Source: Kiritimatiellia bacterium (GTDB lineage Bacteria > Verrucomicrobiota > Kiritimatiellia > RFP12 > UBA1067). Taken from it: DNA of 29,511 nucleotides. Under the pieces are notes generated by a model. That model ran no database searches, was not told where the DNA came from, and saw nothing but the letters and a program-made list of their open reading frames with translations. Both the position numbers and the translations under genes were made by a program. Position 1 is the first letter of the stretch. Each line of letters starts with the position of its first letter. Below, one piece after another: positions 1 through 8,131 of this stretch. The stretch is from positions 1 to 29,511 of the forward strand of contig JAKSOY010000024.1 of NCBI GenBank assembly GCA_024405255.1. Reading direction: 5' to 3'.

Positions 1-92
1 TCGCGACGCTCGCCTGCGCGGTCCTGTTCCCGACGCTCGGCTGGGTCGGCCCCCGGTCGGGCCTGGAGTGCCGTGGTGTGGGTGTCGCTTAG
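1..92 (+). CDS. possible 3' end of an upstream gene (partial)
   Basis: An open frame runs in from the window edge and stops at TAG 90-92. Of the three forward frames it is the one with consistently G or C in third codon positions, as in the real genes here. The fragment is about 29 residues and starts with a hydrophobic stretch (ATLACAVLFPTLGWVGP), which could be the end of a membrane protein. It is too short to name. The codon pattern is the only support, and the fragment may be non-coding. Confidence 0.3.
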   Translation, partial: ATLACAVLFPTLGWVGPRSGLECRGVGVA

Positions 93-131
93 CCCGAGCG
101 GACGTGTCGTCCCCAGCAGGGATGTCGTGTG

Positions 132-153
132 ATCGCAATCTATAATTTGCGAT
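132..153. promoter_or_regulatory. 7-bp perfect inverted repeat around a TATAAT, upstream of the giant gene
   Basis: ATCGCAA (132-138) and TTGCGAT (147-153) form a perfect inverted repeat with an 8-nt centre that contains a consensus TATAAT (141-146). The right arm abuts the TTGACA box at 153-158. No convincing -35 lies 16-18 bp before the TATAAT. The arrangement could be an operator for a dimeric regulator, a small hairpin, or part of a second weak promoter. Only the symmetry is seen directly. Confidence 0.4.
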
Positions 154-184
154 TGACAGGGGGGGGGGGGCGATATTGTAAAAT
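153..184 (+). promoter_or_regulatory. promoter with a 12-G tract between -35 and -10
   Basis: A perfect -35 TTGACA (153-158) is followed directly by 12 consecutive G (159-170), then CGATATTG and a -10-like TAAAAT (179-184). The spacer is 20 bp as sequenced, too long for good sigma-70 use. Loss of 2-3 G would give 17-18 bp. A weaker -10-like TATTGT (174-179) sits at 15 bp and would need added G. Transcription would begin near 190, leaving a leader of about 25 nt that includes the Shine-Dalgarno at 201-207. The layout matches known poly-G phase-variable promoters such as Neisseria porA. Switching here is inferred, and the run length may be affected by sequencing error. Confidence 0.6.
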
Positions 185-215
185 ACGGACATCAAATAAA
201 AAGGAGGAAATTGTT

Positions 216-3200
216 ATGTGCCGAGGTTGGGCTTTGTTCCGAAAAAATGTGTTGTTAGTTGCGATGTTGTTTGGCATCGGGGTTGCATTTGCGAATGCCG
301 ATTTGCCGGAAGGCTATACGCGTGTCGACTACATTGAGTCGACGGGCGGACAGTACATCAAGGCGGAGTACATCCACACGTCGAACACGAAGATCGTATG
401 CGTGGCGAATGTGGCGGAAACGCAGCCCAGTGTCTGGTCGACGATATTCGGTTCGCGCAATGGCGCCTACACGAAGAACGCCCTCGAATTCTTCGCGACG
501 TCGTCGAAGCCGGGAACGGTTTATTCCCGCACGGGCAACGAGGCGACCGGCGGCAATCTGCCGTTCGGCGAACTCATTGAAATCACAGCGGAGGGGACGA
601 CGGCGAGCTGGCGCGGTCTCGAGAGGACGAGCCTCACGGGGTCGATTACAACGACGGGTACTCCCGACGACGGCATCCACTCGCTCTTCATCTTCGCGAT
701 GAACCAGTCCACTTCGGCACGCGGCACGGTGGTGCAGGCAGACAGCTACTCGATCATGAAGCTCTACTCGTTCAAGATCTATGAAAGCAACGAGCTGAAG
801 CGTGACTTCGTGCCGTGCATTTCGCCGACCGGCGAACCGGGCCTCTTCGATCTCGTGGACGGCCGTTTCCACAACAACCGCGGCGAGGGCCGCTTCTATG
901 TGCCGGGCGAGCCCGAGATGCGCTTCGGCGGCAAGATCTGGTCGCAGACATTCGGCAAACAGTGGTTCAACACGGAATATGTGCCGAATCAGGCAACGCG
1001 GATCGAGGCGTTCATGCGTCCGGCGGCCTACACGGAATCGTGGGCCGAGCTTTTTGGCGTGTGGAATAACGACTCATCCCAGAATGCAGTCGCGGTACGC
1101 TACTATGAAAAAACAGCGAAATTGAACGGTCTCTTCTGCAACAATGACTACAAAGAGGCACAGATCTCCGTGACGGCGAACACCGACATGCACATTCTGC
1201 TGGAGATGGGGAAGTTCGCCGTCAACGCGACGACGGTGACGGTGACGTCGGTCAACAATCCCTACCAGAGTAACCTCTATCTTTTCGGCGGCAACAACAG
1301 CGGGGCGATACGTCGAAATCAGACCGTGCGCATGTACGATTTCAAGATCTCGGAGAACGGCGTCCTGAAGCGTGACTACATTCCGATGCGCGCGCCGAAC
1401 AACGTCGTGTCGCTCTATGACAAGGCCACGGGAACGATCTGTCCGAACATGGGCGCTTGCGCGCTCCCGTGCGGTGGTTCCTTCACATATATGGAAGAGA
1501 ATGGCGACCTGACGCTCTTCGAGGGGCGCATCACGGCGGCGGACATTGCGGGGTATGCCCACATCACGAAGGCGGGTCCGCTTGCGCTCAAGGCGTCGGA
1601 CGTCGCTGCGTTTCCCGCACTCAACGTGCAGCAGGGTGTCGTCTCGTTCTGGGACGGCCTCGCGAAGAACTACACGGTACAGGGTGCGCTCGCACTTGCG
1701 GGCGGTACGCGTCTGCAGCTCGACGTGATGGCCGATGGGGCGGACATGATCACGGCCGGATCGATCGACCTCTCGACGGCGAGTGCGGCGAACCCGATCA
1801 CCCTCGCGTTCCACGACATCGGCACGGTGGCGTTTGACGGCACGCGGACGATTCTCGCGGGCGGCGTGACGACGGACGATCTGGCGAAGTTCAAGGTGGT
1901 GAGTGCCGTGCCGTTCACGCTGGGCGTGGAAAACGGCGCGCTCACGATCGCCTATGCGGGTGTGACCCTGCCGCTGCCCGCCGGGTACACGCAGCTCGAG
2001 TACATCCGGTCGACGGGTACGCAGTACATCAATACGGGCTATCTGCATACGCCGTTCACGACGCTCAGCTGTGAAATCCTGGTACCGGAGCAGACGGTGG
2101 CATCGCTCGCGGCGTTTGGTGCGCAGGATTCGACGGGCGTGGGCGGTTGGCGCTCGCTGCTCTTCATGCCGCGCTACAACGGACAGCTTCGGTTCGACTC
2201 GGCCGACGACCCGATCGTCGGCACGACGTCGCAGATCTTTGCGCCGCTCGATTCGTTCCCGTTCGGCGAGCGCGTGACAGTGGCCTACACTGACGGGTGT
2301 CTTTCGTGGCACGGCGGTTCTCTGCCCGACGGACAGTTGCGCTCGACGGTGGCGTCGATCGGCGTGGACAACGACATGCTGTACATCTTTGACGTCGACA
2401 CGGTGCGGGTGGCGTCCAATTTTCGCGGCGAGATGCGGCTCTACAGCTTCCGCATCTTCGAAGGGGATGTTCTGGTGCGCGATTTTGTGCCGTGCATTTC
2501 GCCGCGTGGCGAAGTGGGCCTTTATGATCGGGTGGGTCAGGTGTTCTACGGCAATGCGGGGAGCGGACGCTTTCTTGCGCCAACAGATTCGCTGCCGACA
2601 ACAGCCCCGTATGTCGAGTCCACCGGCGTTGAATATGTTGACACGGGGTATCAGGCCACAACGGATACGAAAGTCGAAATCTATTTCAATCCGAAACCGC
2701 CCACCACGGCTTGGGGCGAATTCTTTGGCGCTTTGCAAAACGATTCTTCGGCGAATGCCTTTACCTTGCGCTACTATAACACGTCGTTGATTTTCAACGG
2801 GCTCTGCTGCAATGCGACGTATGGCGAAGCGCAGGTGACCATCGTACCCGAGAATGACTACTACGTCAGCCTCGAATACGGCAGGTTGTCGGTGAGCGGA
2901 TTGGACAAGGTCATCACTTCGGTGAATGAACCCTATGCCGGCAATCTGCTTGTTTTCGCGGGAAGTAACGGCGGAACCGTTAGACGCAATCAGGCTATGA
3001 GGCTCTATCGGTTGAAAATTTCGGAACGCGGGACGCTGGTTCACGATTTTGTACCGTGGCGCACGGAGGACGGACAGGTTGGTCTCTACGACCAACTTGA
3101 CGGGAATGCCGCGACAGCGTTCCATCCCAATAAAGGCAAGGGCGCGTTGATCTATGGAACGACGACGAGTGCATTTGCAGGGTGTTCTCAGACGGAAATG

Positions 3201-6200
3201 GGCCAGAAAATCGACGAGCAGCATGGTACGACGTATGTTGTGCGCGAGGGAGCGTTCTCGCAGACTGACGTGCCGGCGGACTGCACGGTGGTCGAGAAGG
3301 CGGGGCCGCTTGGCGTGTCGATGGCCGGGGTGACGGCCTATCCCGCGCTCACGATCGCCGACGGTGCGTTCCTGGTCGATGACGGTGCGGCGCAGACCTT
3401 CACGGTCACGGGCACGCTGGCTCTTGGTGCGGGCGTGCGTCTTGCGCTTGATGTGACGGCGGCGGGCAATGACACCTTCACGGTGGGGTCGCTCGACCTC
3501 GGGCAGGCGACGGCGGAGAATCCCGTGCTGCTGTTCGTCAACGCTGTGGGCGTGGCGGAACTTGAAGAACCGCGTACGCTCATTGCCGGAGCCTCCCTGA
3601 CGTCGGCGGATCTCGCGAAGTTCGTGCTGTCGGCGAACCTGCCGGCGGTGCTGGCGATTCAGAGCGGGAACCTCGTGCTTATTGCGAAGGAAACGGTGGT
3701 GGCGAACTGGGTCGGCGGCGGTACTACGGGCGCGTGGAGCGACGCGGCGAACTGGCAGGACGGCGTAGTGCCGGAAATCGGTGCCGCCGTGACGTTCAAT
3801 ACCGTTGCGAATCTCGCGACGGCGATGGATCTCGCCGGGCTGGTGGTGAAGAGCATTGCCTTCGGTGACGAGGCGGGGGCGTTCACCGTCAGCGGTTCCA
3901 TGTTGACGATTCAGAAGAAGATCACCAATACCTCGGCGCAGCCGCAGGTGTTCAACGAGCCGATGTCGCTTGGTGTGACGGGCAGCAGGTTCACCGTCGA
4001 CACCGGTGCGCAGGCGATGTCGCTCGTCGGCGGCGTGGGGGCGACGGCGAGCGTCATCGAGAAGAAGGGCACGGGCGAGTTGACGATCGACGATACGGCG
4101 ATCGCGCAGGCGGGCGGACTCGACATCCAGCAGGGCACGGTGAAGCTCAACGTCACCGAGCTGCAGACGACGGCGGCGACGCCGGGCGAGATCCACGTGG
4201 CGGCGGGGGCGCGTCTCGATGTCAACGTCGACCATGGCAGTCTCAACTCCCTTGCCAAAACCGAGGCCGTCCATGGCAAGACCCTTTACCTGGCCGGCGA
4301 TGGGCCGGATGGCAAGGGTGCGCTGTATAACTCGAATCCGATTTCGCATTGGGGGACGACCGTGGGTCACCTCGTGCTCACCGATGATGCATCCTTCGGC
4401 GGCGGCCACCTTTCGGTGCGTCCGTTGGAGGGGTCCGCCAATAGCGACACGCAGGCACAGGTCGAAGGTGGTCACACGCTGGCACTTCGCATTCCCGTGA
4501 TGGATGAAACGGCGACGTTCTACAACACGTTCTTCGCGCTCGACCGCCTCGAACTGCGGAATTCCAAGATGCAGCTCCAAGGGGCGTTGACCGGCGTGAT
4601 CACGAACGGTATCCATCTCTACGGCGCGTCCGCCATTAACTTCTACGGTCCCACGATGACCGCCGAGATGCCGATCTTCGTCGAAGACGGCGAGGCGACG
4701 ATGGTCGCGGGCGGCAATACGGGTCTGGCTGCGCCGGTGACTGTGAAGTCGGAGGCGACGGTGACGTTCGCCAATGGTTCGGCGATCACATTCAACGCAC
4801 CGTTCGTCAATGAAGGTACGGTCGTACGGACCGGTGCCGGTAACATCTGCTTCGCCGGGGACCTGACGGGGACGGGTACGTTTGAGTCGCGGGCGGGTTC
4901 GCTCATCTTCACGCATGACGTGCCGTCGTATGCGGGGCAGTTCAACATGACCGGTGGTTCGCTCCAGTTCGGCAATGCCGGTACGACGACGGCGCCGACG
5001 GCGATCCCGCCCTTTGGCACCGTGTCGACGGACGTGAAGTTCCTCCTGGGCGCGACCTCGACGATTGGTGCGCAGTATGACGACGTCATTGCGAAGTCGG
5101 CAGAAGCGAAGAAGATCGTCACGGTCCTTTCCACGACAGAGCAGAACGATTTTGTCCTGTCCGGGGCGAACTGGGATGTCTACACGTTGCGGATCGGTGA
5201 TCCGACCTATTTCGGACGTTTCGTCATCGATGAAGGGGCGACGGTGAATGTCTGGTGCAATCTGGAGCTTGCGTCGACCGGCAAGTCGCCGAAAAACAGT
5301 ACGCTCGAAGTGAAGACGGGCGGTACGCTCAACTTCACGAATTCGTCGGATACGTGCTACATCGGCTATTGGAGCGGGGTGAGCACCTCCACGCACCACC
5401 TCATTGTGAGTGGTGGTACGGTGAACGTGCCGAATGCGAATCTGGTCACGGCGGAGGACTCGGCCTACGGCTATGTCGATCTCAACGACGGCAAGATCGC
5501 GGCGAAGGGCGTCAAGGTGCGCGGGCGCACAAACGACGCGAAGGCCTATGCGCACGACGAGCGCTTCATCCAGCGCGGCGGTGTGTTGGAACTGGGGGGC
5601 AATGGCTTCTCGGCGGGCGAAGTCAAGTTCGGTACGCCGTATCTCAACCTCGCGGGCGGCACGCTCAAGCCGATGGCCGCGCTCACGTTGCCGTATGGAA
5701 CGTACTGGAGCTGCTTCGGCGAGAAGCCGAGCGATGCGGGCGATTACACGATCGACCTCAACGGACAGACCGTCAACTGGCAGACGGGACTTGAAGGGTT
5801 CAGCGACGTGACGATTACGGGCACGGGGTCCTTCGTGACGACCAAGTGCTTCCAGAACGTGCCGCAGGGCAACTGGAAGGTCGAAGGCGCGGCAGGGGCG
5901 GACCTTTCGGGCGCGGCGGGCTTTGGCGGCGGTCTTTCGCTCGGCGAAGACGCGCAGGCGACGATCGACATTGGGGGTGAAGGGCTCGTTGAAATGGGCA
6001 TGTTCACGACGGCTGAGTTCGCCAACTTTACCGCAGTGACGAACTATGCGGGGGCCTACCAGTATCGGGTGAATACGATGGAACGGCTGCACAAGTACGA
6101 GGCGACGGGCTCGAAGGTCCAGTACTGTTTCTACTGCTTCCGCGGCCAGTTCTACGTGCCGGAAAAGAAGACCTACTATTTCGCGGGCACCTACGACGAC

Positions 6201-7382
6201 TATTTGACCTTCGAGATCGATGGGCAGGTGATGCTCTCGAACGTGGGCGAAATCGGAAAGAGCTGGCAGAATGTTCCCACGACCAATCGTGAACTCAATC
6301 CGGGCTGGCATAACTTCCGCGTGTGTGCGTACGACCAGACGGGCGGGCAGGGGCCGGGCTATTCGGACTGGAATGGCGTGATGGCCCTCGGTTGGACGAC
6401 GAAGCAGCCGGCTGTCTTGAACAGCTCGGCCTACTACACCAAGTTCGATCCGTCGACGTTGCGGATGCGTCCGGGCGTATGCACCTGGCAGAAGCAGGCC
6501 GTCTACAACGTGGCCTTGCTCGATTCGCCCGACTTCGTGTCGACGACGAACACGACGGGCTGCCTCGGTTCGCTGCAGATGCTGCGCGAATACAACGGCA
6601 AGGAATTGCGCGCGTTCTGTCCGAACAAGACGACCTGCCGCTTCACGGGCGAGTTCTTCGCGCCGACGACGGGCGACTACGAATTCACGGGACACTTCGA
6701 CGACATCGTCTCGATCATCATCGACGGCCAGCTCGTGTGCAAGACGACCTCGTGGTCCGACACGATCATCGGCACGGGTACGATCTCGCTGCGGGAGGGC
6801 TGGCATCGCTTCGACGTGCGCGTGGCCGATAATACCGGCAACGTCGGTACCGTGAATGCGGTGACGGTGAAGGTACCGGGTACGGATACGGCGGTGCCGT
6901 TCGACGAAGGCAGCTTCGAGATGCGTGCGGGCTCGGCGGGTCTGGGCGGCGTGTCGCTGCTGGCGAAGGGATCGACGCTCTTCAACATCTCGGCGGGGGT
7001 GTGTCCGATCTGGGGGACCTTGGGCGGTGCGGGGGCGCTCGACGGCAACTTCGCGTTCGAGACGGGCGCAACCTGGCGCGTGGGCATCGACGGTTCGAAG
7101 CTCACGGATGTTGTGAACGTGACGAATGTCGGCGGCAGCAACTTCGTCAAGAACCTGCGCCACATCGAGGTCGAACTCGCGAGCCGTGCGGAGACCGAGC
7201 GCTACCGCCTGTGTGCGGCGGGGTCGCTGACGGCGGCCGAAGCGGCCGAGATCGAAGTGACGGCGTATGCGAAGCCCGGCGTGACCGACGCGGTCACGGA
7301 AGGCTGGCGTGCGGTGGTGTCGGGCAATGTGCTGATGCTCGTCAACCCGAAGCCGGCGGGTCTCATCCTCTTCATCAAGTAA
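216..7382 (+). CDS. giant exported LamG-like / autotransporter-repeat / PA14 protein
   Basis: A protein of 2388 residues. ATG 216 is chosen because a perfect AAGGAGG (201-207) lies 8 nt upstream and a signal peptide follows (hydrophobic VLLVAMLFGIGVAF, cleavage after ANA near residue 28). A GTG at 129 in the same frame would add 29 non-signal residues read through the G tract. Domains seen: LamG/concanavalin-like lobes at about 30-230, 232-415, 587-790 and 792-1010. These are two tandem copies of a roughly 560-residue module, each starting LPxGYTxxxYIxSTGxQYI and closed by a beta-rich linker. From about 1165 there is autotransporter-passenger-like beta-helix sequence (WVGGGTTGAWSDAANW, then KKGTGELTID repeats). 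Two PA14-like domains follow at about 1926-2058 and 2086-2209. The C-terminus ends PKPAGLILFIK with no beta-barrel translocator. Probable cell-surface glycan-binding or adhesive protein; the ligand is unknown. Confidence 0.88.
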   Translation: MCRGWALFRKNVLLVAMLFGIGVAFANADLPEGYTRVDYIESTGGQYIKAEYIHTSNTKIVCVANVAETQPSVWSTIFGSRNGAYTKNALEFFATSSKPGTVYSRTGNEATGGNLPFGELIEITAEGTTASWRGLERTSLTGSITTTGTPDDGIHSLFIFAMNQSTSARGTVVQADSYSIMKLYSFKIYESNELKRDFVPCISPTGEPGLFDLVDGRFHNNRGEGRFYVPGEPEMRFGGKIWSQTFGKQWFNTEYVPNQATRIEAFMRPAAYTESWAELFGVWNNDSSQNAVAVRYYEKTAKLNGLFCNNDYKEAQISVTANTDMHILLEMGKFAVNATTVTVTSVNNPYQSNLYLFGGNNSGAIRRNQTVRMYDFKISENGVLKRDYIPMRAPNNVVSLYDKATGTICPNMGACALPCGGSFTYMEENGDLTLFEGRITAADIAGYAHITKAGPLALKASDVAAFPALNVQQGVVSFWDGLAKNYTVQGALALAGGTRLQLDVMADGADMITAGSIDLSTASAANPITLAFHDIGTVAFDGTRTILAGGVTTDDLAKFKVVSAVPFTLGVENGALTIAYAGVTLPLPAGYTQLEYIRSTGTQYINTGYLHTPFTTLSCEILVPEQTVASLAAFGAQDSTGVGGWRSLLFMPRYNGQLRFDSADDPIVGTTSQIFAPLDSFPFGERVTVAYTDGCLSWHGGSLPDGQLRSTVASIGVDNDMLYIFDVDTVRVASNFRGEMRLYSFRIFEGDVLVRDFVPCISPRGEVGLYDRVGQVFYGNAGSGRFLAPTDSLPTTAPYVESTGVEYVDTGYQATTDTKVEIYFNPKPPTTAWGEFFGALQNDSSANAFTLRYYNTSLIFNGLCCNATYGEAQVTIVPENDYYVSLEYGRLSVSGLDKVITSVNEPYAGNLLVFAGSNGGTVRRNQAMRLYRLKISERGTLVHDFVPWRTEDGQVGLYDQLDGNAATAFHPNKGKGALIYGTTTSAFAGCSQTEMGQKIDEQHGTTYVVREGAFSQTDVPADCTVVEKAGPLGVSMAGVTAYPALTIADGAFLVDDGAAQTFTVTGTLALGAGVRLALDVTAAGNDTFTVGSLDLGQATAENPVLLFVNAVGVAELEEPRTLIAGASLTSADLAKFVLSANLPAVLAIQSGNLVLIAKETVVANWVGGGTTGAWSDAANWQDGVVPEIGAAVTFNTVANLATAMDLAGLVVKSIAFGDEAGAFTVSGSMLTIQKKITNTSAQPQVFNEPMSLGVTGSRFTVDTGAQAMSLVGGVGATASVIEKKGTGELTIDDTAIAQAGGLDIQQGTVKLNVTELQTTAATPGEIHVAAGARLDVNVDHGSLNSLAKTEAVHGKTLYLAGDGPDGKGALYNSNPISHWGTTVGHLVLTDDASFGGGHLSVRPLEGSANSDTQAQVEGGHTLALRIPVMDETATFYNTFFALDRLELRNSKMQLQGALTGVITNGIHLYGASAINFYGPTMTAEMPIFVEDGEATMVAGGNTGLAAPVTVKSEATVTFANGSAITFNAPFVNEGTVVRTGAGNICFAGDLTGTGTFESRAGSLIFTHDVPSYAGQFNMTGGSLQFGNAGTTTAPTAIPPFGTVSTDVKFLLGATSTIGAQYDDVIAKSAEAKKIVTVLSTTEQNDFVLSGANWDVYTLRIGDPTYFGRFVIDEGATVNVWCNLELASTGKSPKNSTLEVKTGGTLNFTNSSDTCYIGYWSGVSTSTHHLIVSGGTVNVPNANLVTAEDSAYGYVDLNDGKIAAKGVKVRGRTNDAKAYAHDERFIQRGGVLELGGNGFSAGEVKFGTPYLNLAGGTLKPMAALTLPYGTYWSCFGEKPSDAGDYTIDLNGQTVNWQTGLEGFSDVTITGTGSFVTTKCFQNVPQGNWKVEGAAGADLSGAAGFGGGLSLGEDAQATIDIGGEGLVEMGMFTTAEFANFTAVTNYAGAYQYRVNTMERLHKYEATGSKVQYCFYCFRGQFYVPEKKTYYFAGTYDDYLTFEIDGQVMLSNVGEIGKSWQNVPTTNRELNPGWHNFRVCAYDQTGGQGPGYSDWNGVMALGWTTKQPAVLNSSAYYTKFDPSTLRMRPGVCTWQKQAVYNVALLDSPDFVSTTNTTGCLGSLQMLREYNGKELRAFCPNKTTCRFTGEFFAPTTGDYEFTGHFDDIVSIIIDGQLVCKTTSWSDTIIGTGTISLREGWHRFDVRVADNTGNVGTVNAVTVKVPGTDTAVPFDEGSFEMRAGSAGLGGVSLLAKGSTLFNISAGVCPIWGTLGGAGALDGNFAFETGATWRVGIDGSKLTDVVNVTNVGGSNFVKNLRHIEVELASRAETERYRLCAAGSLTAAEAAEIEVTAYAKPGVTDAVTEGWRAVVSGNVLMLVNPKPAGLILFIK

Positions 7383-7389
7383 CTTGACC

Positions 7390-7418
7390 TTGCCACGGGT
7401 GGGATTTTCTGCTATCAT
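7390..7418 (+). promoter_or_regulatory. extended -10 promoter, probably leaderless
   Basis: TTGCCA (7390-7395), a 17-bp spacer and TATCAT (7413-7418), with an upstream TG (7410-7411) giving an extended -10. The predicted start is near 7425, only about 3 nt before ATG 7428, and no Shine-Dalgarno is present. The mRNA would be leaderless or nearly so. It would drive the 232-residue protein gene and parA. Confidence 0.55.
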
Positions 7419-7427
7419 TATGTACCC

Positions 7428-8126
7428 ATGCAAAATGGTAGCAAATCCTTTGACTTCTGGTATGCCGTGCACCACACGAAAGTGGTGCGCGGGCCTTCTC
7501 GTGCCCTGGAAACATTCGGGGAGACGCGGATCAACTATCGGCATCTCGCGGAGCTGCCGGACGATCCGGGCAAGATCCGTGTGCGGGAGGGGCGTCTCGA
7601 GGCGCACAAGCCGGCGATCATCACGCCCGAAGCGTACATGCAGGACATGATGGAAGGCTTCGGCGAACAGGCGCATCAGTACCTTGAATTCCTGAAAGAG
7701 CACGAAGATTCGGTGCGGATCCTCCAGTACGGTTACAGGCTCTCGCAGGAGGCGTTCTCCGAACAGGTCGTGACGGACTCGATGGAGGCCGTCACGGCGC
7801 GCGTGGTGGCGGATGTGGTGGAGAAGAACGACGCCTTTGCGGCGGTGATCCAGGGCGTGGACGATCCGTGGGACGTGTCGCTCGTGCATTTCTTCTGGCT
7901 GCAGGTCAATGCGTCCGCGCCGTTCAACGTGCGCGATCTCGAAGCGGCCCGGCGGCGCGAGGCGCTGGATCTCGTGCCGGATGTGGTGCGAACGGAAGTG
8001 GAGGCGGCGTTTGCGCGTGCGGAGGCGGATCCTCGGCTCGTGCAGCAGCTGGGGGCCCTCCTGCAGAAGCGAGGCGTATTCGAGCAGTATGAGGACCGAT
8101 TCTTTAAACTGGTGAGACGGGGATAG
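7428..8126 (+). CDS. conserved-looking protein of unknown function upstream of parA
   Basis: 232 residues, with no signal peptide or membrane segment. I do not recognise a family. The N-terminal part (FDFWYAVHHTKVVRGPSRAL, residues 8-27) is rich in aromatic and basic residues. The middle and C-terminal parts (about 75-225) look mainly alpha-helical, with many Glu, Arg, Gln and Val. The start at ATG 7428 rests on the adjacent promoter; there is no Shine-Dalgarno. The gene ends 5 nt before parA, so the two are almost certainly co-transcribed. It does not look like ParB: no helix-turn-helix or GERRxRA-like motif is visible. A ParA partner or cargo adaptor is possible but is inferred only from position. 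Confidence 0.8.
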   Translation: MQNGSKSFDFWYAVHHTKVVRGPSRALETFGETRINYRHLAELPDDPGKIRVREGRLEAHKPAIITPEAYMQDMMEGFGEQAHQYLEFLKEHEDSVRILQYGYRLSQEAFSEQVVTDSMEAVTARVVADVVEKNDAFAAVIQGVDDPWDVSLVHFFWLQVNASAPFNVRDLEAARRREALDLVPDVVRTEVEAAFARAEADPRLVQQLGALLQKRGVFEQYEDRFFKLVRRG

Positions 8127-8131
8127 AAAAT

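Noticed and set aside
129..215. N-terminal extension of the giant protein from GTG 129
   Set aside because: The ATG at 216 has a perfect Shine-Dalgarno and is followed at once by a signal peptide. The upstream part reads through the G tract. Kept only as an alternative in the phase-variation finding.
1074..7889. A 6.8-kb open frame on the - strand opposite the giant gene
   Set aside because: Its product is mostly Arg, His and Ala with no recognisable domain, it has no ribosome site, and it mirrors the strong G/C third-position bias of the + strand gene. It is a codon-bias shadow.
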